From Methanobacterium sp. UBA375 (GTDB lineage: Archaea > Methanobacteriota > Methanobacteria > Methanobacteriales > Methanobacteriaceae): a stretch of DNA of 64,000 bases. Below the pieces are notes generated by a model that was given only the letters and a program-made list of their open reading frames with translations, was not told where the DNA came from and ran no database searches. The position numbers and the translations under genes were made by a program. The stretch lies in NCBI GenBank assembly GCA_002495625.1, contig DAGC01000013.1:124001-188000 (forward strand), written 5' to 3'. Below, one piece after another: positions 1 through 9,426 of this stretch (the stretch's first letter is position 1; every line of letters starts with the position of its first letter).

Positions 1-332
1 TGGATACCACCTTACCACTCCTTTTAACCCAGATTAACCAGCGAAATATGACATTTACAGATCTGAAGAGGCTGTTGTGCGAGAATCCTGCTAGAATCTT
101 TAACATCAAAAATAAGGGTTTCATAAAGGGGGGTATGGATGCAGACTTTGTGGTGGTGGATATGAGGAAGGAAGGGATTATTAAGCCTAATAAATTCAAG
201 TCCAAGGCAAAATATTCCCCATTTGAAGGATTCAAGGTTAAAGGAATGCCGGTTATGACCATGGTGGGTGGTAATGTGGTCATGGAAGATGATTATCTAT
301 CTAAAAATCAGGGAAACTTCATATATTCCTAA
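1..332 (+). CDS. pyrC: dihydroorotase, C-terminal part (5' end outside window)
   Basis: The reading frame is open from base 3, and 110 codons are visible before TAA at 330-332. The protein forms or opens the dihydroorotate ring in pyrimidine synthesis. The visible part starts with the DTTLPLLL segment and continues with CENPARIFN and a GGMDADFVVVD strand, the usual end of cyclic amidohydrolases of the dihydroorotase type. It ends in the small beta domain, where FEGFKVKGMPVMT leads into GGNVVMED. The metal-binding N-terminal half lies outside the window, so allantoinase or another amidohydrolase is not strictly excluded. A hairpin at 411-428 probably ends the transcript. Confidence 0.82.
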   Translation, partial: DTTLPLLLTQINQRNMTFTDLKRLLCENPARIFNIKNKGFIKGGMDADFVVVDMRKEGIIKPNKFKSKAKYSPFEGFKVKGMPVMTMVGGNVVMEDDYLSKNQGNFIYS

Positions 333-410
333 GGAACTCCATCTACTCCTAATGATTATAAAGTCATTCTATGTTAAAACTAGAATTTTTTTTATAAAAA
401 AAGGATAAAA

Positions 411-428
411 AGTGGAGATGTGTCCACT
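411..428. terminator. bidirectional hairpin terminator between pyrC and the adhesin gene
   Basis: A six-base stem (AGTGGA/TCCACT) encloses a six-base loop. On the plus strand it is followed by a T-run at about 431-437. On the minus strand it is followed by another T-rich stretch. It sits between the two convergent genes, touching the stop codon of the minus-strand gene, so it can serve both. Confidence 0.55.
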
Positions 429-3400
429 CTATTTTTTACGGCGGGGAATTAGTGCTCCAGCCAGTACCGCCAGTATGGCCATGACCAGTAACGGTAGAGG
501 CATTCCTGTATTTTGCATGCCAATAGTTTTACCATTAACTGGAGTAGGGTTGGGAGCAGGTGGTTTGGAAATTACATTCAAACCAGTTGTGGAGCTGTTG
601 TTGTCTATAACTGGATCGTATGTTGAGGAATAGACGTGTGCCGTGTTTTCCAGTGGTCCCACTTTCTCCACCACGCAGGTGATCAAAAGTTGTGCTGTGG
701 TATTTTGTGGAAGGTTTCCAATGGTCCATATTCCGGTATCCGGATCATATAAACCGTAGTTGGCTGTGGAATTTACATAAGTTACTCCTGCAGGTAGTAT
801 GTCCTTTACATAGACATCTGTTGCAGTGTCAGGGCCCAGGTTTTGTACTATGATGGTGAAATGGATGGTGTCGTGTACGTAAGGTCGTGAATTGTTTACT
901 GTTTTGGTTACTTTCAGATCAGCGGCGGGTGGTACTTCCAGAGTTTTTGAATCCTGATTGTTGTCCGGGTTGGGATCGTACTCGTTCTGCGCAGTTTTAG
1001 TCACATTGTTAATAATGGATCCCGTCTTCATTACCTGTGCCCAGATAGTCAAAGTAGCCGAATTAAGACCATCTAAAGGCACACTTAAACTACCTACATC
1101 CCAAACTCCATTAATTGGATCGTATGAACCTTGAGATGCAGTTGCATTGATGAACTGTAAACCAGCAGGTAGCAGATCGGTCACCTTCACTCCTGTGGCT
1201 TCGTCAGGCCCATAATTAGTGACCTTGATTATGAACTTCACCATATCCTTATAATTCGGAGTTAAATTACTGGCATTTTTAGTCACACCTATATCGGCTG
1301 TTTTAAGATGGGTTTCTGTTGTTGATTCTTTAGGATTGTTGGGATCGGTTGGTGAGGTCACCACTGCAGTGTTGTTAAAGTTTTCCGTTGCTCCTGGAGA
1401 GACTGTACCTCTTATCAGTATGGTTACTGTTTCATTTGCACCTAAGGTGAATGGAGATAGTGATCCTGTCCATATGTGCCAGGTCTGACCATCCAGGGAG
1501 TACTGGGGATTCAGGATTACTGATGGAATCTCATCTGTCAGTGTCACATCCTGTGCATCGGAAGGCCCATTGTTTGTTATTTTAATGGTGTAGGTAAGGG
1601 TTTGACCGGGTACTACCTGATTAGGATTACCTGTTTTGACTACAGTAAGATCTGCCGTGGTTGTCACGTTTGTCTCCCAACTATCCTGTTTTGGGTTATC
1701 TGGCTGTGCATCAGGATCGGTTGGGGATGACACATATGCTGTGTTGTTTATGGTCTGGGTTATAGAAGGTTTGACCTTACCAGTTATGGTAATGGTAACC
1801 GTGTTACCAGATGCCAGGACGCCCAGATTAAGATTTCCTACCCAGTTTCCTGAACTACCTAACGATGTGGTGAATGTAGGGTTGTTCAGGAAGGAAGTGA
1901 CGTCATCGGTAAGGATCACGTTTTGAGCATCAGATGGCCCTTTGTTGTGAATTGTTATGGTATAAGTTAGTGTTTTTCCTGCAACTACTGGGTTGGGAGT
2001 TCCTGTTTTAGTAATGGACAGATCGGCCCGGGTTTCCACGTTGGTATTTGCTGTATCTTTATTTTCGGGTGTAGGGTCGGGAGTTGTGGAATTTGCTGTG
2101 GCTGTGTTGGTTATGGTTCCTGCAGGGGAAGAAGATAAAACTGTACCCATTACTTCGATGATTTTACTGTTTCCATTGGTTATATCACCTAAAAGTATGT
2201 TCCAGGGATTATTGAGGATTGGTGTCCATCCGGTCCAGCTTGAACCATCGAAGACACGGTATTGGAGGTTGGAAAGCCTTTCAAACCATGGTGATGCGAA
2301 TTCATCCTTTAGATTCACATTTTCCGCGGTGTCCGGGCCATTGTTTTTTACGGTTACCGTGTAGTTAACCTGTTGGCCGGCGTAGACCTGGCTGGTTCCA
2401 GTTTTGGTCACCTGGAGATCCGCTCCCAGGACGTGCACCTGCCAGCTATCATTGGTGTAATAGTCATTAAGACCGCCTGGTCCGTCTTCACCTGTTCTCC
2501 GGTCAGGATGGGTTGGGGGTGCAGATGCATAGGTTAAAATGGCCTGGTTGGTCAGGTTTTGTCCAGCGATAGCTGGATCACTGGTTATTATACATTTATA
2601 AGTTATATTTACAGTATCTCCCAGTAGGAGTTGGGTTCCTTTGAAGATGATCGCACCGGGGAGTGAAGATGTATCCACAGACCATCCTGCAGGTAAGACT
2701 GCAGATCCGGACTGGTAAGTCATGCCGGTAGGGAGGAGGTCTGTTATTTTCAGATCATAGGCATCCGCTGTGCTGTTTCCTGTGTGGGATATGTTAAGGG
2801 TGAAGTTACCTGGCTGGCCGGGTTTGAGGTTGGTGTCACCGGTTTTGGTTATCTGTAAATCTGGTTCTATGACTTTGATGTTGGCGGTGTCTGATCCAGC
2901 GTTTACTTCGGTTCCATTACCGTTTCGGTAGAATAGAGTGGCGTTGTTGGTTAGGTTAACTCCGTTTTGATTGCCTATGACATTTTTCACCAGAACTGTG
3001 TAGGTGATGTTTATCTGTCCTGGCTGAGAACTGGTAACATTTCCAAAGTTGAAGTAGTAGGTGTTGCCATTTTGGGTAACCTGTGGAGTGCTATACTGGG
3101 CTGTGACTCCTGTGCTGTATGAGTAATTGAAGTTACTGGCTGTTAGGCCTGCAGGGAGAACATCCACTACTCGAAGTTGACTGGTGGTTCCCTCAGGTAG
3201 ATTTATGGTTATTTTCTCTGTGGCTGTGTCGCCTATGGCCCGGTTAACTGTTTTATTTTCCTCGACAGTTTTGGAGATGGTGGGTGCTACGGTGTTTACC
3301 GTGGCCGCAGAAACGGATGTTAAATTGTTAACTCCCCCTGTACCTGTTCTTTCTCCAGTTTCTGTTCCTGGATCTCCTGGTGTGGCATTATCAGTTCCAT

Positions 3401-6400
3401 GGGTCCCGGGAAGGCTGGTTCCAGTAAGTGTTACCGTGTTTTGGATGGTGGAATTGTAGGTTACATTTTGAATTACCTTCACCATGTATACTATATCTAC
3501 GTATTCTCCAGGGGCTAGTTTGTTGATGAACAGGTTAAGCAGGCTTCCTGTAGAGTTGTCAGTTACGGTGATTCCGGTTCCGTTGGGGGTTATGCTCTGA
3601 ACTGTAAGGTTCTGGTAGTTAAGGTTAATGGGGTCGGTTACCTGTAGGTCGTAGGCTGTCTGGGAGTTGGTCACGTTCTGGTTCTGGACACGTACGGTGA
3701 AGGTTATGGTGTCGCTGCCCTGGGCGGTGGTGGGGTTTGCTGTTTTGGATGTGTTTAGAGCAGGGATCTGTACTGTGGTGTCTACAGTGGAGTAAGGAGT
3801 ATTGATTGTGTTTCCTGTTGCATTCTGATAGGTTAGTCTGGCCTGGTTTCTCAGGATGGTTCCTCTCTGGTTGTTGGCGGTGTTCATCACCAGTGCTTTG
3901 AAACTTAGGGTTATCACAGCATCTCCATTGTTGGAGTTGGTTATGTTTCCAAAGTTGAAGGTTAAGATTCCTGTTGTTGAGTTGTAATTGAATAGAGGAG
4001 GGTTGTTGGAAGCTGTTACCCCTGATGGGATGTTGTAAGTCCAGGAGTTAATGATATATTGCAGATCTCCGTAACCTGTGTGGCGTAGTATATCTGTAAC
4101 TATGGCATTATAGGTCACTCCTTTGGGTACTGTGAAGTTTAACCGGTAGGTTAAAACCTCCCCTATGAGTGCTGTAGAGCCGTTAGGGGTGGCTGGTTCA
4201 GAATGGGCTATGATAGATTTGTTTACATTTGAAGCTACCGTGTTAAGGTCAGTGTAATCAGAGTCTGTGTAATTTCTTCCCCCGTTTTCTAGGGAAGCAT
4301 AAGTTGCGTTGGCGGTGTTGCGGAAGGTTGAACCGGAAGGTGCGCTGTCCAGGAGGGTTAAGGCAAAGCGGAATTGTAGTAAGGGATCTGAAAGTGCTAT
4401 ATAAACACCCGGATTTGCCCAGTAAGTTAAAACTCCCGTGGTAGTGTTGTAACTCATGCTGTAACCGGCTGGTGTTGCCAGTTCCTGGAAAGAGGATAAA
4501 TCAAAGAAAACATTTCTTGCCGGGTTTCCTACGAGAACGTCTTCCATCCTGAAGTTGTAGGCATTGGATGATCCGTTATTCCTCACGGTTATAGTATAGG
4601 TTACGGTCTGTCCAGCGTTGGCGGTGGTGGGGTTTACAGATTTATCGATCACCAGATGTGGCTGGATCACGTTGAAGGTGTAACTATCGTTGATGGTGGA
4701 ACCGGTATTATTTGTCCAGTTTAAGGAAACGTTGTTGGTTTTTGTTATGGTATAAGGAGGACCACGTGGATTTTGGGTGGTGTTATCTGCTACCAGAGTG
4801 TTGAAGGTGATGTTCAGGGTGTGCAGTAGGGTTTGGGTACTGGGGGCTATGGTTACCGTGTCCCAGAGGAATTTCACCCACTGTCTTCCATTGGATAATG
4901 TTCCTGTGGTGGTGGTGAGGTTGCCTAAAGTTATACCTGACCCGGGGGTTACCTGATAGATTCCTGTATAATTTATACCCAGTGGCAGGGTATCGTTCAC
5001 TTCCAGGTTTTTGATGGTTCCCTCTGGAAGACCTACGTTGATGTTTACCGTTCCATTCTCTCCAATAGTCTGATTGTTGGGTGTCACTTCCTTATTTATG
5101 GTAGGGGCGGTGACGTTCACCTTAGCTTTGGCTTCGTAGTCCGATTGTACCTTAACATAGTTGGGTCCTCCGTCGGTGGACGAGAAATTGGTGATCTGTG
5201 CTGTGTTCTCTATAACCTGTCGGGGGTATACATTATCTGCCAGTGTGCACCGGACGGTGATTATGATGGTGTTAATTGGATCTCCAGCTCCGCCCAGTGG
5301 TTGGGATAGGGTGATGCCATTTGTAAACAGGTTTCCTGTATAACTTAGAGTATTACCTAGGTTGTCCACTATGCTAACTAATGATGGGTTAGTAAGTTCT
5401 GGGGGTAGGATATCCTTAATGGTGATGTTATATGCGTTCCAGTGTCCTGTGTTTTTCACGGTGATGGTGTAGGTTATATTGTCCCCAGCATCACCGGTGG
5501 TTGGATTGGGTGTTTTGGTTATGTTGAGCTGGGGTTCTTTAGTCTTTAATAATACGGCAGAATCGTCTGTGGCAAAATCTTCCTTACTGTTACTGTACTT
5601 CATCTGCACCAGATTGGCAAGGTATAACCCATCAGCCATGGGTTCATCAGTGGCGGTGGCCGTGAAAAGGATGTGAACAATGCTTAAAGGTTGGTTGGAG
5701 TTGTTGAATGTTCCGTAGAAGAAGGTTATTGTGTTTTCAGCTGAGTTAATGTGTACGGTTGGTAAAATCCCGTAGACCTTACTAAGGGTGTCATCAGATG
5801 CAAACATCCATGTACCCGCTGGTGGAATGCCTGAACCAGTGTACTGGCCTGTGATTTGGCCGGCCACCAGGAATGGTATGGGCAGATAATCGGTGAGGGT
5901 AAAGTTTTCCAGGTTGGTGGTGGGAACTACCACGTAGAGTGAAAATGTTACTGTGTCGCCTGGTCCCAGGCCATGTTCTGGGTCGAAGGAAGTGTTGCCG
6001 TTGATGGCGTAGATGGTCTTTTCAATGGTTGGTCTTTCAATTTCCACTCCGGCACTGCTTGATTCGTTAACCGTGTGATTATTATGATCCAGTTTTCCAT
6101 TTATGGTGATCTGGTTGTTTGTAGAATCTCCAGAGACCAGTTTAGAATTTCCTGAGGGGAAGTTGGCCGGATTTTCATATTCAACGTCGATTTTGGAATG
6201 GAATGTTATGTTTCCAGTGGTCGCCCCTACATTAATCGTACGATTATCATAGAGGCCTCCTTTTAAGAGTCCGCTGTAACCATAGTGTTCCAGGAGGTCT
6301 GATAGGTAGAAGGTGATGGTGGTGGTTCCTGCAGCAGGATTAGATGTGCCGGTGTAGGGATGGTGTACCACTGAATAAAAGCCTGTGAAGTCCAGGTTGA

Positions 6401-8018
6401 TGGTGACACCGTTAACTACTAGATGTAGATGGGGAATGAAACTTGCATCAAATGTTTGTCCATCACCCAGTGTATCGGTGAGGATTATGTCTTTGATGGC
6501 AAAGAAGTCCGATACCTGGAAGTTCAGTTTGTACTCTAGGGTATCACCGGGTTTGGTGGAGTTGGAACTTATGTTATTTACGGTTTTCTGGATGGCCAGT
6601 GAACGGAGGTAAACTGTGTCATAAACTGGTCCTGATCCCACTGACTGGCTTAGATAAGTTCCATTGGCAGTGGCGTTGTTTTTTGCGGTAACACTGGATC
6701 CTGTGTTGGGATTCAGTACCGGTTGGGATGCGTTGTTAAATTCTGGTGCGTAAACCCGGTAAGTTATGATCCGATCTTGACCAGTTGTTCCGGTAACAGA
6801 ATTAAAATGAATAGTAAGGTTTCCTCCAGGGGTGGTTGTGGAAGGTTGGTGGGTTACAGTTCCCCCTGCTGTGCTGGTGACATCGATGAACTGTAAGTTG
6901 CCAGGGATAATATCAGTTACATCTATATTAGTGACTGTTGCTCCATTGGCAATATCCAGGATGAGTTGATATGTATAAGGATAATTTGGTCCGGTGGCAG
7001 TTTCATTTTCGTGTAGAATGGCCTTTTTGGTGAGTTTGATCACTGTAGGATTCACAGTGGCAGAAACAGGGTCTCCTTCTACAGAAACTGTGCCGGTGGG
7101 GCTGTTACCAAATTGGAACCATGGTTTCGCGGTGATGGTAAGTGGAGTTCCCAGCGAGGTATTTTGGGCCAGGTGTGCGTTGACGTAGATGGTGGCTGAT
7201 GGTTGATCCGGGGTGAAACTTCCCAGGGGATAGAAGAGAACCCACAGATGTTCACCGGGATTTCCATAAGCTGGTCTATGAGTGTAAGGGTTGTTAATCA
7301 TTCCTGATGAGGGGAACACTCCCAGATCGATGGCGGTTATTGGTATTCCTGTGGATGTAAGGAATTTAGCATTTTTAAACGTGATTTTTGATGGCAGTTT
7401 CAGTTCCACGATGGGACCGAATCCGGTGGTGTTACCGGCGTTGTTGAAGGAGATGGTGAAGTTGAAGTCTTCGTTGATGAAAACATCTCCGGGGTTGGAG
7501 ATGGTAACTTCGGGGTCGGGGGCCATTGTAAAGTTAGCGCTACCCCGACTGTTTCGGGGATCTAAGTTTACAGTTTCAGTCACTGTTCCATGACCGGTGT
7601 GGCTGGCACTTACATCAAAGGCAGTTTCATTACTTTGAAAAGTCACCAAGTAGTTACCATTGACATTGGTGCAAGTTTGGTCTAAAATTTTTCCCTTTAA
7701 TGTTTTAACGGTTATGGTCACTCCAGAGAACGGCTGACCATTGGAGCACTGTTTTACATTACCGGATATTGTAATTTGTGAAACGGGATTTGAAGAGTTT
7801 TTTGTGGCAGATACCTGTTCGGTGGTGTTGTTCTGTAATGTGTGAGTATCATTAGTTATAGTATTATTTTTAAGAGCATTTTGATTATGTGTAAGATCTG
7901 AAATGCCATTATCACCGCTATTTACCGTGTTATTCAGTGTATCGGCTGCTGATGCAGCTCCACATGTTAAAATTACCACAAATATGAAAATAAATATTGC
8001 CAATAGTTTATTTCTCAT
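429..8018 (-). CDS. giant secreted DUF11-repeat adhesin-like protein (2529 aa)
   Basis: This is a predicted cell-surface protein. Residues 1-24 form a signal peptide (MRNK, a hydrophobic stretch, then cleavage near ASA-A). A Thr/Asn-rich segment follows to about residue 80. Residues about 81-165 look like a carboxypeptidase-regulatory-type beta domain. The rest is a chain of about 15 beta-sandwich modules, each opening with an (I/V)xKT-type strand. Those in the second half match the DUF11 pattern, with a YTITVxNxGP strand followed by VxDxLP. Others are related fimbrial-isopeptide-like modules. The C terminus has a Pro/Asn linker, a hydrophobic segment and RRKK, a membrane anchor. A ribosome binding site (AAGGGGAT) lies just before the ATG. 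Its likely roles are attachment or cell-cell contact on a pseudomurein wall, which is inference from the family. Confidence 0.88.
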   Translation of the reverse strand: MRNKLLAIFIFIFVVILTCGAASAADTLNNTVNSGDNGISDLTHNQNALKNNTITNDTHTLQNNTTEQVSATKNSSNPVSQITISGNVKQCSNGQPFSGVTITVKTLKGKILDQTCTNVNGNYLVTFQSNETAFDVSASHTGHGTVTETVNLDPRNSRGSANFTMAPDPEVTISNPGDVFINEDFNFTISFNNAGNTTGFGPIVELKLPSKITFKNAKFLTSTGIPITAIDLGVFPSSGMINNPYTHRPAYGNPGEHLWVLFYPLGSFTPDQPSATIYVNAHLAQNTSLGTPLTITAKPWFQFGNSPTGTVSVEGDPVSATVNPTVIKLTKKAILHENETATGPNYPYTYQLILDIANGATVTNIDVTDIIPGNLQFIDVTSTAGGTVTHQPSTTTPGGNLTIHFNSVTGTTGQDRIITYRVYAPEFNNASQPVLNPNTGSSVTAKNNATANGTYLSQSVGSGPVYDTVYLRSLAIQKTVNNISSNSTKPGDTLEYKLNFQVSDFFAIKDIILTDTLGDGQTFDASFIPHLHLVVNGVTINLDFTGFYSVVHHPYTGTSNPAAGTTTITFYLSDLLEHYGYSGLLKGGLYDNRTINVGATTGNITFHSKIDVEYENPANFPSGNSKLVSGDSTNNQITINGKLDHNNHTVNESSSAGVEIERPTIEKTIYAINGNTSFDPEHGLGPGDTVTFSLYVVVPTTNLENFTLTDYLPIPFLVAGQITGQYTGSGIPPAGTWMFASDDTLSKVYGILPTVHINSAENTITFFYGTFNNSNQPLSIVHILFTATATDEPMADGLYLANLVQMKYSNSKEDFATDDSAVLLKTKEPQLNITKTPNPTTGDAGDNITYTITVKNTGHWNAYNITIKDILPPELTNPSLVSIVDNLGNTLSYTGNLFTNGITLSQPLGGAGDPINTIIITVRCTLADNVYPRQVIENTAQITNFSSTDGGPNYVKVQSDYEAKAKVNVTAPTINKEVTPNNQTIGENGTVNINVGLPEGTIKNLEVNDTLPLGINYTGIYQVTPGSGITLGNLTTTTGTLSNGRQWVKFLWDTVTIAPSTQTLLHTLNITFNTLVADNTTQNPRGPPYTITKTNNVSLNWTNNTGSTINDSYTFNVIQPHLVIDKSVNPTTANAGQTVTYTITVRNNGSSNAYNFRMEDVLVGNPARNVFFDLSSFQELATPAGYSMSYNTTTGVLTYWANPGVYIALSDPLLQFRFALTLLDSAPSGSTFRNTANATYASLENGGRNYTDSDYTDLNTVASNVNKSIIAHSEPATPNGSTALIGEVLTYRLNFTVPKGVTYNAIVTDILRHTGYGDLQYIINSWTYNIPSGVTASNNPPLFNYNSTTGILTFNFGNITNSNNGDAVITLSFKALVMNTANNQRGTILRNQARLTYQNATGNTINTPYSTVDTTVQIPALNTSKTANPTTAQGSDTITFTVRVQNQNVTNSQTAYDLQVTDPINLNYQNLTVQSITPNGTGITVTDNSTGSLLNLFINKLAPGEYVDIVYMVKVIQNVTYNSTIQNTVTLTGTSLPGTHGTDNATPGDPGTETGERTGTGGVNNLTSVSAATVNTVAPTISKTVEENKTVNRAIGDTATEKITINLPEGTTSQLRVVDVLPAGLTASNFNYSYSTGVTAQYSTPQVTQNGNTYYFNFGNVTSSQPGQINITYTVLVKNVIGNQNGVNLTNNATLFYRNGNGTEVNAGSDTANIKVIEPDLQITKTGDTNLKPGQPGNFTLNISHTGNSTADAYDLKITDLLPTGMTYQSGSAVLPAGWSVDTSSLPGAIIFKGTQLLLGDTVNITYKCIITSDPAIAGQNLTNQAILTYASAPPTHPDRRTGEDGPGGLNDYYTNDSWQVHVLGADLQVTKTGTSQVYAGQQVNYTVTVKNNGPDTAENVNLKDEFASPWFERLSNLQYRVFDGSSWTGWTPILNNPWNILLGDITNGNSKIIEVMGTVLSSSPAGTITNTATANSTTPDPTPENKDTANTNVETRADLSITKTGTPNPVVAGKTLTYTITIHNKGPSDAQNVILTDDVTSFLNNPTFTTSLGSSGNWVGNLNLGVLASGNTVTITITGKVKPSITQTINNTAYVSSPTDPDAQPDNPKQDSWETNVTTTADLTVVKTGNPNQVVPGQTLTYTIKITNNGPSDAQDVTLTDEIPSVILNPQYSLDGQTWHIWTGSLSPFTLGANETVTILIRGTVSPGATENFNNTAVVTSPTDPNNPKESTTETHLKTADIGVTKNASNLTPNYKDMVKFIIKVTNYGPDEATGVKVTDLLPAGLQFINATASQGSYDPINGVWDVGSLSVPLDGLNSATLTIWAQVMKTGSIINNVTKTAQNEYDPNPDNNQDSKTLEVPPAADLKVTKTVNNSRPYVHDTIHFTIIVQNLGPDTATDVYVKDILPAGVTYVNSTANYGLYDPDTGIWTIGNLPQNTTAQLLITCVVEKVGPLENTAHVYSSTYDPVIDNNSSTTGLNVISKPPAPNPTPVNGKTIGMQNTGMPLPLLVMAILAVLAGALIPRRKK

Positions 8019-8112
8019 AATATCCCCTTAAATTTCTCTCCCTATAATTTTTTATAGCCAATTAAGTTTGTGACTTACTTTTAATACTTTAATAATATAT
8101 AGTTTTCGATTA

Positions 8113-8127
8113 TACGAACTGTTCGTA
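8113..8127. promoter_or_regulatory. 15-bp perfect palindrome in the adhesin upstream region
   Basis: TACGAAC-T-GTTCGTA is a perfect inverted repeat with a single central base, about 95 bp upstream of the adhesin start codon. Its size and symmetry fit a dimeric regulator's operator. No copy was seen elsewhere in the window, so the regulator is unknown. Confidence 0.4.
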
Positions 8128-8184
8128 CGTAAAATATTATAAAATTTTAAAATTATGTGTGAAATTATTCCCATAAATCGGTAA

Positions 8185-8288
8185 TTTATGTGATAAATAA
8201 CACTAACTTGAATAACACTTTTTCATAAAATAATGAAAAATATCATAAGTTCACTAAAAAGGAGTATTTATGTGATTGATCACACTAA
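8185..8288. repeat. two 22-bp direct repeats upstream of the CooT-like gene
   Basis: Both copies (8185-8206 and 8267-8288, 82 bp apart) begin TTTATGTGAT and end CACTAA. In the second copy the centre is the near-palindrome GTGATTGATCAC. An inverted pair, TATCATAAGTT (8241-8251) and AACTTATGATA (8288-8298), brackets the second copy. The rest of the 378-bp gap 8019-8396 is AT-rich and holds no gene. The arrangement looks like a tandem operator, and the nearest plus-strand gene is the CooT-like one at 8397. Confidence 0.4.
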
Positions 8289-8396
8289 ACTTATGATATC
8301 TCATTAGAATGACTAGGATCATAAGATATAGTTAGAATAAAAAATCAGAATAAGTAAAATTATATTATAAAAATCAAGAATAATAGGGTGATATAA

Positions 8397-8573
8397 ATGT
8401 GCGAATCAACCATTTACACAACAGACAACGAGAAAATAATGGAAGATGTGATTTCTATTAAGATCGATGGTGATACCATAGACCTGGAGGATATTCTATT
8501 CAATAAAAAACAGATAACAGGTCAAATAGTGGAGATAGACCTGGATAAGCATGAAATTTATATAAAGATTTAG
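8397..8573 (+). CDS. CooT family small nickel-binding protein (58 aa)
   Basis: A 58-residue protein that starts MCESTIY, continues EKIMEDVISIKIDGD and ends DLDKHEIYIKI. This is the layout of the CooT family: an N-terminal Met-Cys, where Cys2 is the nickel ligand in the characterised bacterial CooT, then a short all-beta barrel. The start has GGGTGAT six bases upstream and a TATA-like stretch at about 8358-8372. Family members are thought to bind or deliver nickel. The host needs nickel for Mvh hydrogenase and for F430 of methyl-coenzyme M reductase, but a specific client is not shown. The duplicated element upstream suggests regulation. Confidence 0.75.
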   Translation: MCESTIYTTDNEKIMEDVISIKIDGDTIDLEDILFNKKQITGQIVEIDLDKHEIYIKI

Positions 8574-8600
8574 AAAGGGAAGTTAATATAAAATTTTTTT

Positions 8601-9300
8601 TCAATCCCCCACAGGACAGCTCTTGGTGCAGTTGAAACGAACATACTGGGAGCCTAAAGCCAGTTCCTGGTACAATTTACCAAATTTTCCCCTGGAGCAT
8701 CATTTCTGTTCCTCGGGGCTGCTTTCGGGTAAATTTTTCCAAGAACTTCCGGATACCATGAACTCCGCAGGGTTGACTGTTAAGAACACATTTTCTGACG
8801 TCTGTTTTATTTTCTAGGTCCAGAGCATGGACTGAGCACTGATCTACACATACACCACAGTCTGTGCATAACCTCTCGAAAGGGGGTGCCACCTTGGATG
8901 TCCAGATCGGTGATAATTGCAGTAAACACCATCTTTGAACCCATTTCTGGGTGAAGTACCAGGTTATGCCTGCTAAAATTCCCCAGTCCCGCAGCCACAG
9001 CCTGCATGGGCGTAATGAAACATATCCTGATGGGCATACCTGTTTCTTTATCGATGTTTACCGGGCCTGCTCCAGATACGATCATCACCCTGGCTTTGAA
9101 TTCTCTCTTTAGCAAATTTGCCAGTTTATAGGCAGGCATGTGAAATTCTGTGACCATTCTAATGCCTACTGAGCGAACTGGTCGTCTTCACTCTGGCAGT
9201 TATCGATCTGTTGAAATACCAGCACTATGAGGGATTGAGATTCCGAAAGAGCTCTCTATAGGAATGGAATCGGGACTTTTATAATTTTTATGGAAGTAAA
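8601..9300 (-). pseudogene. decayed 4Fe-4S reductase-like gene (QueG/COG1600-like)
   Basis: Fragments in different frames join into one protein. A middle part near 8880-9165 carries GLGNFSRHNLVLHPEMGSKM and AIITDLDI, a ferredoxin part near 8680-8890 carries LCTDCGVCVDQC, and a C-terminal piece ends NCTKSCPVGD with its stop at 8601. At least three frame changes are needed, near 9165, 8885 and 8675, and a stop lies further upstream near 9255. No intact N terminus is present. The residue pattern (nucleophile-less iron-sulfur enzyme with two cluster motifs) resembles epoxyqueuosine-reductase-like proteins. It is almost certainly non-functional unless the sequence has errors. Confidence 0.6.
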
Positions 9301-9426
9301 TACCTGTATCATCTGCTCCCATCTATTTTGCATAATTTTTAATCCTTTACTTTATCCGGTGAAATTCATCTGGTTCCTTTCATTTAATTTATTCCCTGAT
9401 TTTTTTACTTAAAAAAATCCTGTTTT

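Noticed and set aside
1636..7593. Several plus-strand ORFs of 60-123 codons inside the giant surface protein gene
   Set aside because: They are antisense to a clear 2529-residue coding frame, have no recognisable domains or ribosome binding sites, and arise from the codon bias of the Thr/Asn/Val-rich repeats.
8185..8288. Possible CRISPR-like repeats upstream of the CooT-like gene
   Set aside because: Only two copies, no uniform spacers and no cas genes; regulatory elements are more likely.
8019..8396. Search for tRNA, small RNA or attachment sites in this and other gaps
   Set aside because: No cloverleaf, tRNA-like 3' end or integrase gene was seen; only the palindromes and repeats listed are supported.
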